Origin: Monosporascus cannonballus
Lineage: Eukaryota; Ascomycota; Sordariomycetes; Xylariales
DNA: 64,000 bases
Direction of reading: 5' to 3'
Assembly: GCA_004154925.1 (NCBI GenBank)
Contig: QJNS01000210.1
Span: 62,001-126,000, forward strand
Shown: positions 21,540 to 34,110 of the stretch, piece after piece
How the letters are laid out: every line of letters begins with the position of its first letter
Position numbering within the stretch: position 1 is the first letter of the stretch
Notes under the pieces: generated by a model
The model's input: only the letters and a program-made list of their open reading frames with translations
What the model was told of the DNA's origin: nothing
The model's database searches: none
Translations under genes and position numbers: made by a program

Positions 21540-24500
21540 CGTTATAAATCTTTATTTAATAATACCGGCAAACTTTAAATAATATTATTTAATATTATAT
21601 TTATTAGTAAATAGCCCAAATAACCTATTTACCAAATTCTTAATAACCCGAATACTGAAATAGAATCCGAAAAAAAAAAGAAATTTCGTTTTTTTACAAA
21701 GGTTTTTTTTAAAAATCTGGATACCATAAACGAACGTATTTTTTAACTTAAAAGAAATAATAACGATTTTACGATATCCCTTTAAGCCGCTTATAAGAAA
21801 TTTAAGGAAAAAAAGAATTCCTTAACCCGAAAAGTGTATTCGAACAAATTAAATTATTTAACTAAATTTTACTAAAAAACTAAGAAAAGTTCTAAAATTT
21901 CTCAAATTAAAAGTTTTTTAACGAAACTTTAACCAAATTATAATTATTTTTATGTTAATATCAAATATATTTTGGGTATTGTCTTATTCGATTAATTACG
22001 CTTATTATACGAATCGAATTCGCAATTAAAAACTTTACGAAAAATACGGTTATTTAATTTAAGTCCGGTGTAAAAATATACGTTATTTTTTAATTAAAAA
22101 ACAAAACCCAAAAATAATATAAATTTATAACAATTACGAATACTTTATATAAATATTAACGAAAACTTTCGAAATAATAAATAGAAAAATAAAAATCGAA
22201 ATATAAATTTAATAATTACGATAACAAAGATTAATATTTAATTTCGGTAATACGTTAATCTAGTTAATAACTAAATTAAATTAAAAATAAAAAATATTAG
22301 TAATTAAACTTTTCGATGGCCTAAAAGAAAATATAAAAACCCTTTTTTAAATTCGATTAGCTTAATTATTTATCGGATTATATCGTTACAGTAATCAAAA
22401 TTAATAACCGATAATATATATAAATTTACCAAACGTATTAAAAGAAAAAATAGTAATGGATCCCGATATACGGTTAATATTAACGTTTTTTGCAATAATA
22501 ATATTTTTTATAATACGAAATTAAAACTTATAGAATTAAAATTTACTTATGGAAAAAATTAAATCCAGATTAAATATTATAATTACAACAAGATAAAATA
22601 TAAGGCAATATGGTATAAAGTATTTCAAAAACCCCGTTAAAACAATTAAAAACTAATACCTAGAGGATAATTTTTTAAAAACAAATTACAAAAACGGAAA
22701 CAAATTTATTAATATGATTTAACTTAAGCATATATTAGGTCTCTTATGGCGAAAAATCTAATAAAAACTCTTATAATAAAAGTTTTAACGAAAAATATAC
22801 AAAATTAAAAAGCTAATTCAATAAATATTGCGAATATAATAAATATTATTATAAGAATAGTTACACAAATATTAAAATTAAATAAAAGAGTTTTATCCCC
22901 GAACTTTTAATCGATACAGCAAAATACATATTATATATTTTTAATAACGAAGAAATCCTGATTAAAAAAAATAAAAACAATATATTTACAAATAAATTAA
23001 CTATATATATTATAAAAAATCGAATTTTTCAAATCGTACCGGAAATAATAAGGACGATAAATAATAATATCGATATTTTCGAACAACAACGTTAAAAGAT
23101 ATTTAATAATTGGCCGAAATAAGAAGTGGGCCCGAAAAGAAAATACTTATAAAAAAACCTTTTTTATTATTATAAATAATATAATTACTAAACGGAAAAG
23201 AAGTTAATTTAACGTATAATAAATGAAATATTACAAGAAAATTATTACGTATTTTTATTTTTAATTAATATTTATTATAAATGCTTATAAAAGAATTATT
23301 AAAAAAGAAATACGTTAATTTATAAACTGTTTCTGGAACAATAATTAAAACGACATATAATAAAATATAATCGTAAATATAAAAAATAATTTATTCGAAA
23401 AAGAAACATAATTATAATAAAATTAAAAATAATTAATAAAGTTCGAAAAAATAATATGTTAGCAATAACGATAAATATAATAACTTAATGTTTTAAGCGA
23501 AAAAGTATAAGTAAAACTTGATAAATTCGAACAAAAATTTAAAAAAAGATATTTATATAAATGTTACAAAGTAACGAAATCTAAAATAATTAAAAGAAAT
23601 TTCCGAAAAAAGCTTTAAATATAACGATAAAAAACGTTGATAATTTTATTACGTTAAATATACGAATTAAAATATATTAATATACCGTAGTAATAAATTA
23701 CGGAATTTAAGGCGGGAATTACATTATATTAAATGTAATTAATAAATTTAAATTATTATAAAAACATAAATTAAATTTTTATACGACGACAAATACCGAA
23801 AGTTAAAAATTTGCTTACGATAACGGAAAGATTATACGTAAAATTAATTATTTCGAGATTTTTATTTAAAAACAATATTAAACAATTAATTTCGATATTT
23901 CGTTTTTAAGAATTAAGATATAATTTTAAAATTATTATTAATACGTTAATACGGGATTTTAATTAACGGGAAAATTAATTAAATAAAATTTATTTTTTAT
24001 TAATAAACGAAAAAAAATTAAAATCTTAATATTCGATTAATAATAACGATAAACACCGGATTAAAAATGAGATAAAAACTTTATTCCTGAACACGATAAA
24101 ATATAGAAGATATGGATATTAAAAGAAATATAGCACATCGTTCTTATTATTAAAATAAAATTAAAATAATTAAATAACGATTTAAAGTAAAAATAATAAT
24201 TTACAAAATTAGAAGCTTAAATTAATATATTAATATAATATTATAAATATAAATAGCTTTTCAAAAAGAAACTTAATACACAATTACTAAAAGATAATAA
24301 TTAAAATTATATAATAATTTTTAAAAAAGGATTTTCCATTAAATTTTATTTTATTTATAATTTTGACGAAAACGAATTACGTGTCATGAAAAAATACCTA
24401 AAAAATTAGTTATAGAAATATATTCGACTTTCGATATTAATAATAAAATATCTAATATTTTTATATTAAACAAATACGGAAAATTATAATTTATAATTAA

Positions 24501-27120
24501 TTAACGGCAACTAAACGATATTATTTTTCAAAATCAAATATTATTGTTTTTAATTACGAAAATAAAAAATTAATTTTACGGAATTATATATTTTATAATA
24601 TTTAATTTTAAAAATAAATATAATATTATTAAAATTAAACAAAAATATAAATAAAACTGTTTTTAAAATAAAATATAGATTGCTTAAACGTTTAAGTATA
24701 TTAATAAGATTTACGAATATACCAGTAAGTTTCTAATAAATAATTAATTATATGTTACGGAAATATTTCGATATTTTCGATATATGTTGTTTCGACACCA
24801 TTTTCTTTTTTTTTCGAAACAAAAAAATATACGTAAAATACGTTTAAAAATTATTTAAACTTTATAAAACGAAAAAATATTTATTAATGCGGAAGAAAAT
24901 CAATTTCATAAATAAAAATTAAATTATTTGGAATATATTATTACTATAAAATATATTCAGATAAACATTAAGAAACTGGTTATAGTAATAAAACAACGGA
25001 TGTTAATAACAATAAAAACAAATATAAGAATTCCTTGAATTCGCTAATTATTATAAGAAATTTAGTCGAAATTTTAATAAAATAATTATACCTTTAATAA
25101 ACTTTACGAAAAAACGAATTTAAATAAATGCCAAATACGGAAAAAGCATTTTAATATGTTAAGAATATGATTGTTAATAAATTAATATTAATTAGGCATA
25201 ATTTAAACCGTTTTGTTAAATTAAAAATCAATATTTCGAATTACGTATTAAACATAATAATTAAATAATAAATAATTAAAATAAATTATACTTTATTATA
25301 TTTTTTCCGTATAAATGAAAAGAAACCGAAGTTAATTATGGTATTTCAAATAAGAAATCTATGGCTATTATTATGGCATTTCGAAAATTTAGTCATTTGT
25401 TACAAAAAGATTTCATAATAAATTAAGATTTATACGAATTATTAAAATTTTATCGAATTTCTTACGACCAAAAGATTTATAAAACGATAATTGAAATATA
25501 TAGAAAAATTGCCGAACTTCGAGGTCGTTATTATCAATAAAATATATTTAAAAAATAATAAAACAAATATCTTAAATTACCGATTAACAATTAAAAGAAT
25601 TTATTAAAATTAATTATATAATTTTGGATATTATTATAAAAAAACTATTGACGTTTATCATAAATTATTATAATTTGGGTAAACCCTCTTATTAAATATT
25701 ATAAAATCTAATAATATAATAATAATTGTTTAAAAAACCAAAATATAAACAAGACACAAATCCTAGAAAACTATTAAAAAAGGCTTAATACCAAATATAT
25801 ACGAATATTAATTATACGGATATCCAGAGATCTATAAAACCTTACAACAGTTTTAACGTACATATTTTTTCAAAAAATAAAATTAATAATGTAAGCAATT
25901 ATATGATAATACGCTATATATGCCAAAGCAAAAATATAATAATATAAATTATACGGAAAATTACAATTATTATTAATTATAAAACGATTGTAATATTTAA
26001 TTATATTCGATTTTATTATTAAATTTCCTATATCAGAAAATCCAGTTACGAAAATACATTGTAATAATATTTTCGTAATTATCGACCGATTTACGAAATG
26101 CTTTTATTTTTTACTAAATTATTAGGATATAAACGCCGAACAAATAATATATATTTTTTAAATATATTTTCAATATGTATAGAGTATAAATAAAAGGCAT
26201 TTTAAATAATAAGTTAATATTTGCATTTATATCTTGGAAAAACCTTATAATGTATATTAAATAAACTTATAAATTATTTAATAAATTTATATTTTAAGTA
26301 AACAAATACAATAAATAAATAAATTAAATTTTAGAACCTTTTCTACAATATTATATTAATTATAAATAAAATGATTAAGTTAAGAAATAATTACTTATAT
26401 AATTAATTTATAATATTAATTATTATAAAAATAATAAAACAATATTAAAAAATACAAATTTTGATTTTATTTTAGAGATATATAGAAAACTACGTAATAA
26501 CGGTTTAATTAATATAAAAATAATTTGTACTTTAAAATAATTACGATAATTATGTTAAAAAATAAAAATAAAACTTGAATTCATACGAAATTAAATAAGT
26601 AAATATTATAAATAAAAAGAATTAAAAAAGTATTTTTCGGAAAAAAAATACTGTTCCTCGTTACAAAAAGTTTTAAATAAAACGAGCTAAAAAAATTAAT
26701 TGTAAATATATTGGTTTATATAAAAATATCCAAAGAATTTCAGAACATAATTATTAATTAAAACTTTTACTAAAAGTTAAATTCTATTCATTTTTTTATA
26801 TTTTTTTTTACTTAAATTAATAACAAATATATTTAAAATATACATAATATAAAATAATATCAAAATACAAAACGAATAAATATACGAAATATAAAAAGTT
26901 ATTAATATGTAAAAATAAAATGGATTTACCCAGTATTTAATTAAGTAAAAAAAGTACCTAAATTTCGAAAATATCTAGGAATTTGCTAAAAATCTTATTA
27001 ATGCCTAATACTTATTCAAAAACCTTTACTAAATAATCATAAATACATCTTAATTAAAAATTAATTAATTAATAACCGGGTTATCGAGCTAGTCGGCCGC
27101 GGCCTATATTAATATGCTAA
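21540..27120 (+). pseudogene. A2 gag-pol relic
   Basis: Gag zinc-knuckle remnant at 22575-22616 reads YYNYNKIKYKAIWY: all three Cys and the His of CCHC (C-x2-C-x4-H-x4-C) have become Tyr, as RIP predicts. The RT region lies near 24600-25000, where the active-site area reads CCFDTIFFF, matching CFDN of G. Integrase-type sequence follows to about 26900. No frame longer than about 60 codons survives. Confidence 0.6.
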
Positions 27121-27139
27121 CTATAACGGCAACATTTAA

Positions 27140-27471
27140 TTATTTTTGCTCCTTTTCGAAACGCTTAAATTCCTCCATAGCCTTTATATCTTTAATACCT
27201 TGATAAAATATATCGATATTACGATAACGGAATAACCGCCTTTATTTTTACAAACGATTTAACTTGTTGGTAACCGTTTGTAACATTTCGCAAATTTATT
27301 TTTCGTTACATTTCAAATAATTCTTTTTATCCAGAAACTTTTGATATTTAATTTTTAAGAAACCAAAAACATTATAAGAATTACCGTAATAAATATAACG
27401 CGCATATTTTGAAGAACTCCGAATAACTTCGTATTTTAAACCCTTTTTTTATAACAAAAACAAAAAAGCAT
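27140..27471 (-). pseudogene. Antisense accessory ORF of A2 (Cys-cluster protein)
   Basis: ATG at 27469-27471, stop at 27140-27142. Begins MLFCFCYKK with real Cys codons left. After a one-base frame slip in a run of A residues it continues KYEVIRSSSKYARYIYYG, NSYNV, then KIKYQKFLDKKNYLKCNEK and NKLNRL with stops. Tyr residues occupy the Cys positions of the cluster; the second half is Lys-rich and coiled-coil-like. Clearly homologous to 40060-40541 (NKLNRL, FR.. RNI, then IKG or IKD). Lies directly between pol and the PPT/3' LTR. About 110 residues; function unknown. Confidence 0.6.
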
Positions 27472-27637
27472 TTTAAATCGGAAACGTTTAATACGTTTTT
27501 AAAAAAAAATAAAAACATTAACATATTTACTAAAACGAAATTTTTCTATACGATTCGACATAACGAATATAAAGAAAAAAAGATTCTATACCAAAACCAA
27601 CAAACGAGTAATTTGATTTTTAAGGATAAAAATCCTG

Positions 27638-27652
27638 GAAAAGGGAAAATCA
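27638..27652 (+). promoter_or_regulatory. A2 polypurine tract
   Basis: ggaaaagggaaaatca immediately precedes the 3' LTR; it matches the complement next to the D left LTR (cgatttcccttttcc). Plus-strand primer site. Confidence 0.7.
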
Positions 27653-28003
27653 TATTATAACTTAACGGTCTTAGCTTTTTTACAAACAGTCGGGCTTACG
27701 AAACAAAACAAACCCCGACTACCGTCAAAAAGTTACGTAACCGGCTTAAAGGCTTAAAAGGCTTAATAAACTTAAGGGTTTAAGCCATTTAAACATCTTA
27801 AGCCAAAACGAAAATATATACGTTTATTATTTCCATAATCTAGATAATACCAGTTAACAATAATAATTCGTTATTTAAAACGCCTTTAGTATTACGAGAC
27901 GTAATACGTTACTGTATTTATTACTCAGAATTCCACGATACTTCTGCTAATATAAACCCGTACGGCTTAGATTTAATAACTGGTTAAACCCTTAGCCATT
28001 ACA
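27653..28003 (+). repeat. A2 3' LTR
   Basis: Starts tattataacttaacggtc, ends cttagccattaca, followed by the target duplication ATATT. Same subfamily as the split 5' LTR. Confidence 0.9.
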
Positions 28004-28008
28004 ATATT

Positions 28009-28084
28009 TTATTAAAAATATTTATAAATTATAAAAAACTAGCCGGTTTATAACGAGGTGTTTTAGGTTTAATATTATATGTTA
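28009..28084. other. Short relic between A2 and the foldback element
   Basis: 76 bp of AT-rich sequence between the A2 target duplication and the TA of the foldback element. Presumed continuation of relic L; no coding signal. Confidence 0.3.
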
Positions 28085-29245
28085 ACGTACTACATAAGCT
28101 CGCGGCGTATATAAGCTTGCGGCGCACTTTTTGGCACCTCGCAACAATCAAACTAAATAACTTAACCATAATATATTCAATTAATTTAAATTAACGGTAT
28201 TTCATTTCGCCAGACGTATCTATAGCTTTTTAATAAGTTCACGTATTATATTAAGGCTTATTACAGACGCTTTATCGTTATTTCGTTCTTTTAGGCGTTT
28301 TGCGACAATTATTTTTAATAATTATTAACCGAATTTTTTACCACCACTTTTTTGTTAACCAAAAAAACTTATTGAAGTGGGGCGGGGTGTTACACCCATG
28401 GTCAGACTCGGCTGATCAGAAAGCCCGAGTTTCGCATGTATATTAAGAAGTTCTTTTTCGCTATGAGTTCAACCCCAGGCATCTTCGGCGACCATCACCA
28501 CTCAGCATGCCTTCTGTCATTTTTTTAGTCATCGAGGTTCAACACCAGCAATACAATCAGATTGAGTTCTTCATTTTTTCGACAATCCTTTTCCGTACTG
28601 TGATATAAAATGGTTATCCGCACTGATCAAGACCAATTCTCCCAACCCCAATTCATTATTCATCCCGTATAATAAATATTTTTCTTTATTAGAAACGTTT
28701 GTTTTAATGATTTTATATGCGTAAGATCGAATTGTTGCTTCGACAAATTCTGTAATACCGCAACACGCTCTACGACGCGCCCCAGAACGTGCCCCATAAC
28801 AAGCCCTACAGCCTTGTCCCACAGCCTTGCAACATGCCCTGCAACAAAACCCTATAGCCTTCTAATACGACGTATTTTGCGAATATCTTCCACGTATTAA
28901 AACCGGACAAAAAACGCTTACGTATATGGGTTGGGGATTCGATCGGTAATCGTTTTTTTGTCGGTCAGCTTTAGCATTTTCGAAATGGGGGTAATATTGG
29001 TTTGGATGCGTTAAAAAGTAATCGGTCGCGTACGGGTTAGGAAAAAGGAATGGCGATATGGCGTCCGCGATAAGCTTTGATATAATACGTATATTTGTTA
29101 AAGAGCTGTAAATACGTTTGGCGAAAGGAATACCGTTAATTTAAATTAATTGGATATGTTATGGTTACGTTATTTGGATTAATTGTTACGAGGTGCCAAA
29201 AAGTGCGCCGCGAGCTTGTATGCGCCGCGAGTTTCAGTAGTACGT
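28085..29245. mobile_element. Foldback / long-TIR DNA element, non-autonomous
   Basis: Terminal inverted repeats begin acgtactac and are flanked by TA on both sides (28083-28084, 29246-29247), suggesting Tc1/mariner-type TA insertion. The outer 116 bp of the arms are very similar (both carry gcgcactttttggcacctcg). Weaker inverted similarity continues inwards to about 275 bp (28085-28360 against 28960-29245). There is no transposase. The left half contains the R1 repeat. The centre (28740-28860) has degenerate acagccttg / catgccct repeats and an ORF of no recognisable content (28571-28822, minus). Confidence 0.75.
28374..28655 (+). repeat. R repeat copy 1 (0.28 kb)
   Basis: One of three copies (others 41459-41738 and 42155-42429, opposite orientation). 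Begins gaagtggggcggggtgttac and ends caaccccaattca. Flanked by TTATT (28369-28373 and 28656-28660). The ends gaagtgggg and gaattgggg are near inverted repeats. No ORF; well preserved in base composition. Could be a MITE, SINE or small solo LTR; unclassified. Confidence 0.65.
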
Positions 29246-31468
29246 TATAATTTTTAAGTATTTATATAATAGCTTTTCGTAATTATAAAAAATTGAATTT
29301 TTTATAAATAGATATTTTATATTAAATGTCTTTTAAGAATTTTATAATAGGTTTTTATGGAATATTTTTATAAATTATATTTATTAACCTTTTGAAACGT
29401 ACATTTTAACGCAATATATTAATTCGTTTTTCGCCTTTTTTTAATTATTATATTTCCTTTTATCTTTTTAAAAAAAACTTCCGAAACCTTATTAATAATT
29501 CGTTATTTGGTTGTTTTAATATTTTATACCACTATAAAATACGTTTTTCGTTACACCGTAATATTTGTAAAAAAAAGTTTCAAAGGTTTGAAGTTATAAT
29601 GTGAGAATACGACGTCTAATGCGCTGCGACCAACAACCGAACATTAGCCGACCCACCTATTAGCATAAAGGACCATCTAGTGGTATCAGAAAACGCCAGA
29701 TGGAAGTAATCTAATACACTTTTTTTTTGGAATACGCTATACAACTGGTCGGGAGTTACCCCACCTAGATTTCAGCTACCCATTATCTTACATATAATTA
29801 CTTTCTAGATTAAAATTATTTGCCGCACTATTCTTTTAATATAACATATTTTAAAGCTAAATTTTAATAAAAAGTTACTTAAGTTTTATATCGGTTATAT
29901 ACTTAGTATACTTTTTTTAATCTAATAACCTTTTTATAAATAAAATAAATATTAAAAATTTACTTCTATTAAAAAGATTCATATTTACTAGTTATTCTTT
30001 ATTTTAAATTGACTATTTAAGTTTTGCATTTCGTAATACTTTAAAATAATCAATTATTAAATACTATTTTTATTTGAAAAAAAGACCTAAAGAGTAATTT
30101 ATAGCTTTAATTTTAACACTGTTTTATTATCATTAGATAATTTTACTATTAAAACTTTAGCAATTTTACTTTTTACTATTTGAAAAGATTTTTACATTTT
30201 GTACAAAATTTGAATCTTTTTTATATATTTTTCAATTGTAAATTTCGTTAAGATTTTAATTATATCTTAATATATTTTAATAACGTTACGTACATACCTA
30301 GTAAATCTTGGAATTTGTCGGATATTTATAACATTCGTTTTATTTAGTGTAAGTTATTTTTTAAATTATTTTTAATGCGAAATCTAAATTATATTCTGTT
30401 AGAAATACAAATAAAGTCCAGAAAATCTTACTTTTGAATATTCCATATATGTTTTATTAGATTCATTAGTATATTTGTATTATTCAGCGTTTAAGTATTA
30501 ATAATTGGTTTTAGAAACAACTTTTTCAACTTTTAATGAATTAAGCTTTTGAAAATTAAGTTTGTCGTTCGGTTTTTATTTGTTTTAATTTAAAAGATAT
30601 TTGAAATTGCGTTTTACTTTTCACGTAACAAGTAAGCCTTATTTTTTTCTATAGAATTAATTCTTTAATTTTCTTTAGTTGTAATATTAGGTTATCCGTT
30701 ATTAAAGAAACTATGATTCGTTTTGATATTTATTATAAATGTTTTTACTCTTAGAGTAATTATAATAACCTTTAGTACTTTATCAAGTTATTATTTAAGT
30801 TATTTTATTTTTTTATGTTCGTATGTTATTATATAACAAGATATATCTATATTTTCGTTAACAAATATATTATTAAAGATTTATATCAAAAATAACAGTT
30901 TTATATAGTTATTCTGTTAATAATTAACGTAAAGATTTGTAATAGTATTCTAAGGTTTTATTAAGTTGCTTTATTTATATATCTATGTAGCGATATCAAG
31001 TTGTTGAAAATTTAATATTAACGCTTATTTACGTAAAAATGTTAATTCCAAATTATAAAATAAAAAGTTTATCTCTATCGAAATTTTTCTTTAGTATGCT
31101 ATATTTATCGAAATAGTATCTAATAAAAGCATAAGCTAGTTATTTTACTATTATATTTTTTAAACAATGAAAAAGTTACTTATATTTAGTTAACTTATTA
31201 ATAATTACTGAAATTCCGTTATATTCGATTTCGACAGGTGAGTTTTTAAATAAAAATAAGTTAATAATAAAATTCTATATTATAGTATTTTATATTTTAT
31301 AAACAATATTAATAATCTATAATAATCTTTAAGGTTTATAAAGTATTAATTTGGTTTTATTGCAAATCTTGTAGTTTTTTAATAACTCTCTTAATTATTT
31401 CACGTAATTGTAGAAAAGAGTACTTTTTTTATAATCATCAAATAGTTTGAAAAATCTATTATTATATA
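29246..31468 (-). pseudogene. Gypsy integrase relic I (H-like)
   Basis: From about 30600 to 31468 the sequence aligns with the H integrase at about 9480-10340: aaatagtatctaataaaagc against aaataatatctaataaaggc, and gcaaatcttgtagttttt against gcagatattgcagttctt (zinc-finger Cys pair). Minus-strand coding sense, all frames closed. The part 29246-30600 is AT-rich with no recognisable domain apart from the solo LTR at 29600-29792. Distinct from relic L, which carries the same integrase part at 13278-13762. Confidence 0.5.
29600..29792. repeat. Solo LTR, 193 bp
   Basis: Begins tgtgagaatacgacg and ends cattatcttaca (TG...CA, with TGTGAGA/TCTTACA imperfect inverted ends). Flanked by an exact 5-bp duplication TATAA (29595-29599, 29793-29797). 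Base composition is normal and no second copy or internal region is in the window, so it is a solo LTR of an unrelated family, inserted late. Confidence 0.7.
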
Positions 31469-31874
31469 TGTTACGCTTTTTCTATTCTAGAAGAGAGCTT
31501 CTTTTCGCTCTTTTTTTCGTTAAGACACGACGTCTTATAACGTCCTATAACGTCTCCAGGCAGGAGACCAGGACCATATGTAAATAGACTTAAACTTTTA
31601 CAAATTATTCCTTTTAAAGAATTATAAATATATTAGGATTTGCTTTAACAATTAGGAGTATATTTATAATGCTAAGACTTTCTTATTCCTAAATTTTCTT
31701 TTTCTTTTCTTTTGAAACAGCCTATCGATAATTTCGAAACTTTTTGAAAGAAGCCTTGTTTAATTGTTTCGGTGATTATCGAAAATTATTTCTTTTCGCT
31801 CGATCTCTAAATATTTGATTAACAAATCGTATTTTTTCCCCAATACCCTATTGCTATAGCCCGAACTTTTATTT

Positions 31875-32123
31875 TTGATACTTAATATTATAGTCCAAAC
31901 CTTAATTTCTTTTTACTTCTTTTTTTCCCCAGAACTTATATTCGAGTTATTACTGACCTTAATTCGAAATATCATTTACCAGTACTTTCATGTTTCCAGA
32001 CCAGTTAGAGACAAAAATAAAATGTTATTACGAAATATAAGATATTTTAATTACATATTTGTTTATTACCTAGATCCGAAATTACGACTAATAATGCTTA
32101 AATTCGTACACGTACGTTTGTGA
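31875..32123 (+). pseudogene. Possible N-terminal gag fragment of J
   Basis: An 82-codon open stretch near the 5' end of J (MILNIIVQTLISFYFFFSPE onwards). It contains VRDKNKMLLRNIRYFNYIF, then ends at a TGA. Position suggests gag or a leader reading frame, but there is no domain I can recognise. RIP-driven AT-richness alone can produce such Ile/Phe/Tyr-rich frames, so it may be chance. Confidence 0.2.
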
Positions 32124-33094
32124 TTTTGGTTGGCCCCGAGGTTAAAAATTAATATTTTAAAAAATACGTTAGTTAAGATTAGCTAATGTCGAACTTAAAA
32201 GCTATCCGGATTTTTGGGTAACAGATTCCGTTAAAGCGAGACGAGCGGTTCGTCAAATAAATGTATATATTATATATAGATACGGAAACACTATCGTTAT
32301 TAGTTTTAGATAGAATAACGCCTTATATACGCCTGAAAACAAAATTTACACGGGTTTAATTTAAACATGACCGTTTTCTTTTCGTTCTAATCGAAAACCG
32401 AAATATTTTCTTATATATTTACTACACACAGATCCGATTTATGCGGAGATAAAGACGGCCGTTATTTTGCAAATAATAAAAAATGCGAATTTGAAAAATT
32501 AATTCGCGTTATTAAATTTGTTACTAAAAGAAAAAGAAATCAAACTTTATATTCGTTATATAACTTAACGTAAAATTTATTTTCGCTACGAATTTTAAAT
32601 TTAAAAAGATTCTTATTCTCATTATTATAAATATCTTTCAAGCAAAATCCGCCTTTGTTATTTCGTATTTCGTTACCACATTTATTTTTAGATTCACGAA
32701 ATATTTTTTTAATTTATTATAAAACTACTTTTTTACTTTTAAATTATGACGAAACGTAATCGTACATTAAATCTACCAGTTTTATCCCGATACTTCTAGT
32801 TATATGTCGCCTTTACCTTTATAAGAACCGGCGGAATCTTGTCTTAGGATAGCCGATAATAATTCTTCTGATTTTAAAAAAAATCGTATGATAAAAATAA
32901 TAATAAGTACTATGGCTATTTTTTAAAAAAACGAACCTATTCGTATAATAACTAATAAAGTATTCGAAGCCGTAAATATATTGGTAGAAAATCATATATA
33001 TAAAAAAAAATATACTAGTAAAAATTTAAGTACGTCAGTTTTTTTAATTTCAATTTTTTAAATTCTTACAAGGAAAAAGATTTTGTGATTATTG

Positions 33095-34110
33095 GCTAGG
33101 ATATGCACTGGCGGAACGTGCATCTTCTTTGCCGACTTAATGCGTAATGCCGCAAAAATGGAAGCGAAAAAGACGATTCTGAAAAAGAATTTTACATGCC
33201 TGTTACCCGAGAATGTACAAAATTAATATACGATATAGCTTAAGGTTGTAGAAAACACGATTATATAAAATAATTTAAAATATGTTTTTGTCAAATTAAT
33301 CGCCCGTTTATAATCCGACGTTATAAACCTGACAAAAATTTTAAATATATTAAAATACGATAAATAAATAATTTAACGAAAAGCAACGTTGCGTATTTAC
33401 GTAATAGCCTTAATTACCACCTGCAAAATAACCGAATATAAAACATTTTTATGAAGTATAATTTATATATAAAATATAATAAATATTGTTTTGTAGATTT
33501 AATTTATTAAGCCGATAATTGATATTAAGATTAAAAATTTTATTATATATTTTGAAAACAAATTAATATTTACAAAAAATAACTTTTATAACCCGTAATT
33601 TAATTTTATATTTTCTTGATTCCATATTTATTTATTATTTCAGTAATAATGAATTATAGTTTAAAATAACCTGTGCTTTTGTTACTTAAATCCTTTAATT
33701 CTTAATATAAATTACGTATACGATTAAAATAAAGCCGAAAACGAAAAATGTTTTTAAAGACGTAATTTTAAAGCATTTCGTAAGCGTAATTATGACGGAT
33801 TTCGCACAGATTTTTATTATCGTAAAGGCGGTTTTAATTATTAGTATAATGCTAAACGATAGTTTAACGCAAATTATGAATTTAACCGTAAACCTTATAA
33901 CGATTTAAATATAAGAATTTATAAAAGCGGACGTAAACATTCTTTTTTTAAAGGCCGGTCGGGAATTTATAAAGGCCGTAATTATAGTTATTGTATAAGC
34001 TGGCGTTTTTAGCGTAGGATACGGAGAAAATGAGTTAAATTGCATAAGGACGAAAACGGCTACATTTTAATTAATAATAAAATATATCTTATTAGCAATC
34101 GCGAAAATAT
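33095..34110 (+). pseudogene. J gag relic with basic C-terminus
   Basis: Around 33750-34000 the frame reads GGFNYQYNAKRQFNANYEFN, RKPYNDLNIRIYKSGRKHSF, then FKGRSGIYKGRNYSYC with only two likely Gln-to-stop changes. This is an Arg/Gly/Asn-rich nucleic-acid-binding tail as in fungal gypsy Gag, ending where a zinc knuckle would stand (YC then decayed). Upstream, 33095-33230 is a patch of near-normal composition (ggcggaacgtgcatcttctt). Stops interrupt all frames. Confidence 0.4.

Larger units (their letters stand above)
13763..28003 (+). mobile_element. Gypsy element A2 with element B nested in its 5' LTR
   Basis: 5' LTR (13763-13991 plus 21369-21539, split by B) and 3' LTR (27653-28003). The element is flanked by an exact 5-bp target duplication ATATT (13758-13762 and 28004-28008). 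The internal region 21540-27652 holds gag-pol relics on the plus strand and an antisense accessory ORF before the 3' LTR. Strongly RIP-mutated. Confidence 0.9.

Noticed and set aside
28571..28822. 83-codon ORF with Cys/Arg repeats in the foldback element
   Set aside because: It spans the border of the R1 repeat and the degenerate repeat in the element centre; there is no homologous frame in R2 or R3.
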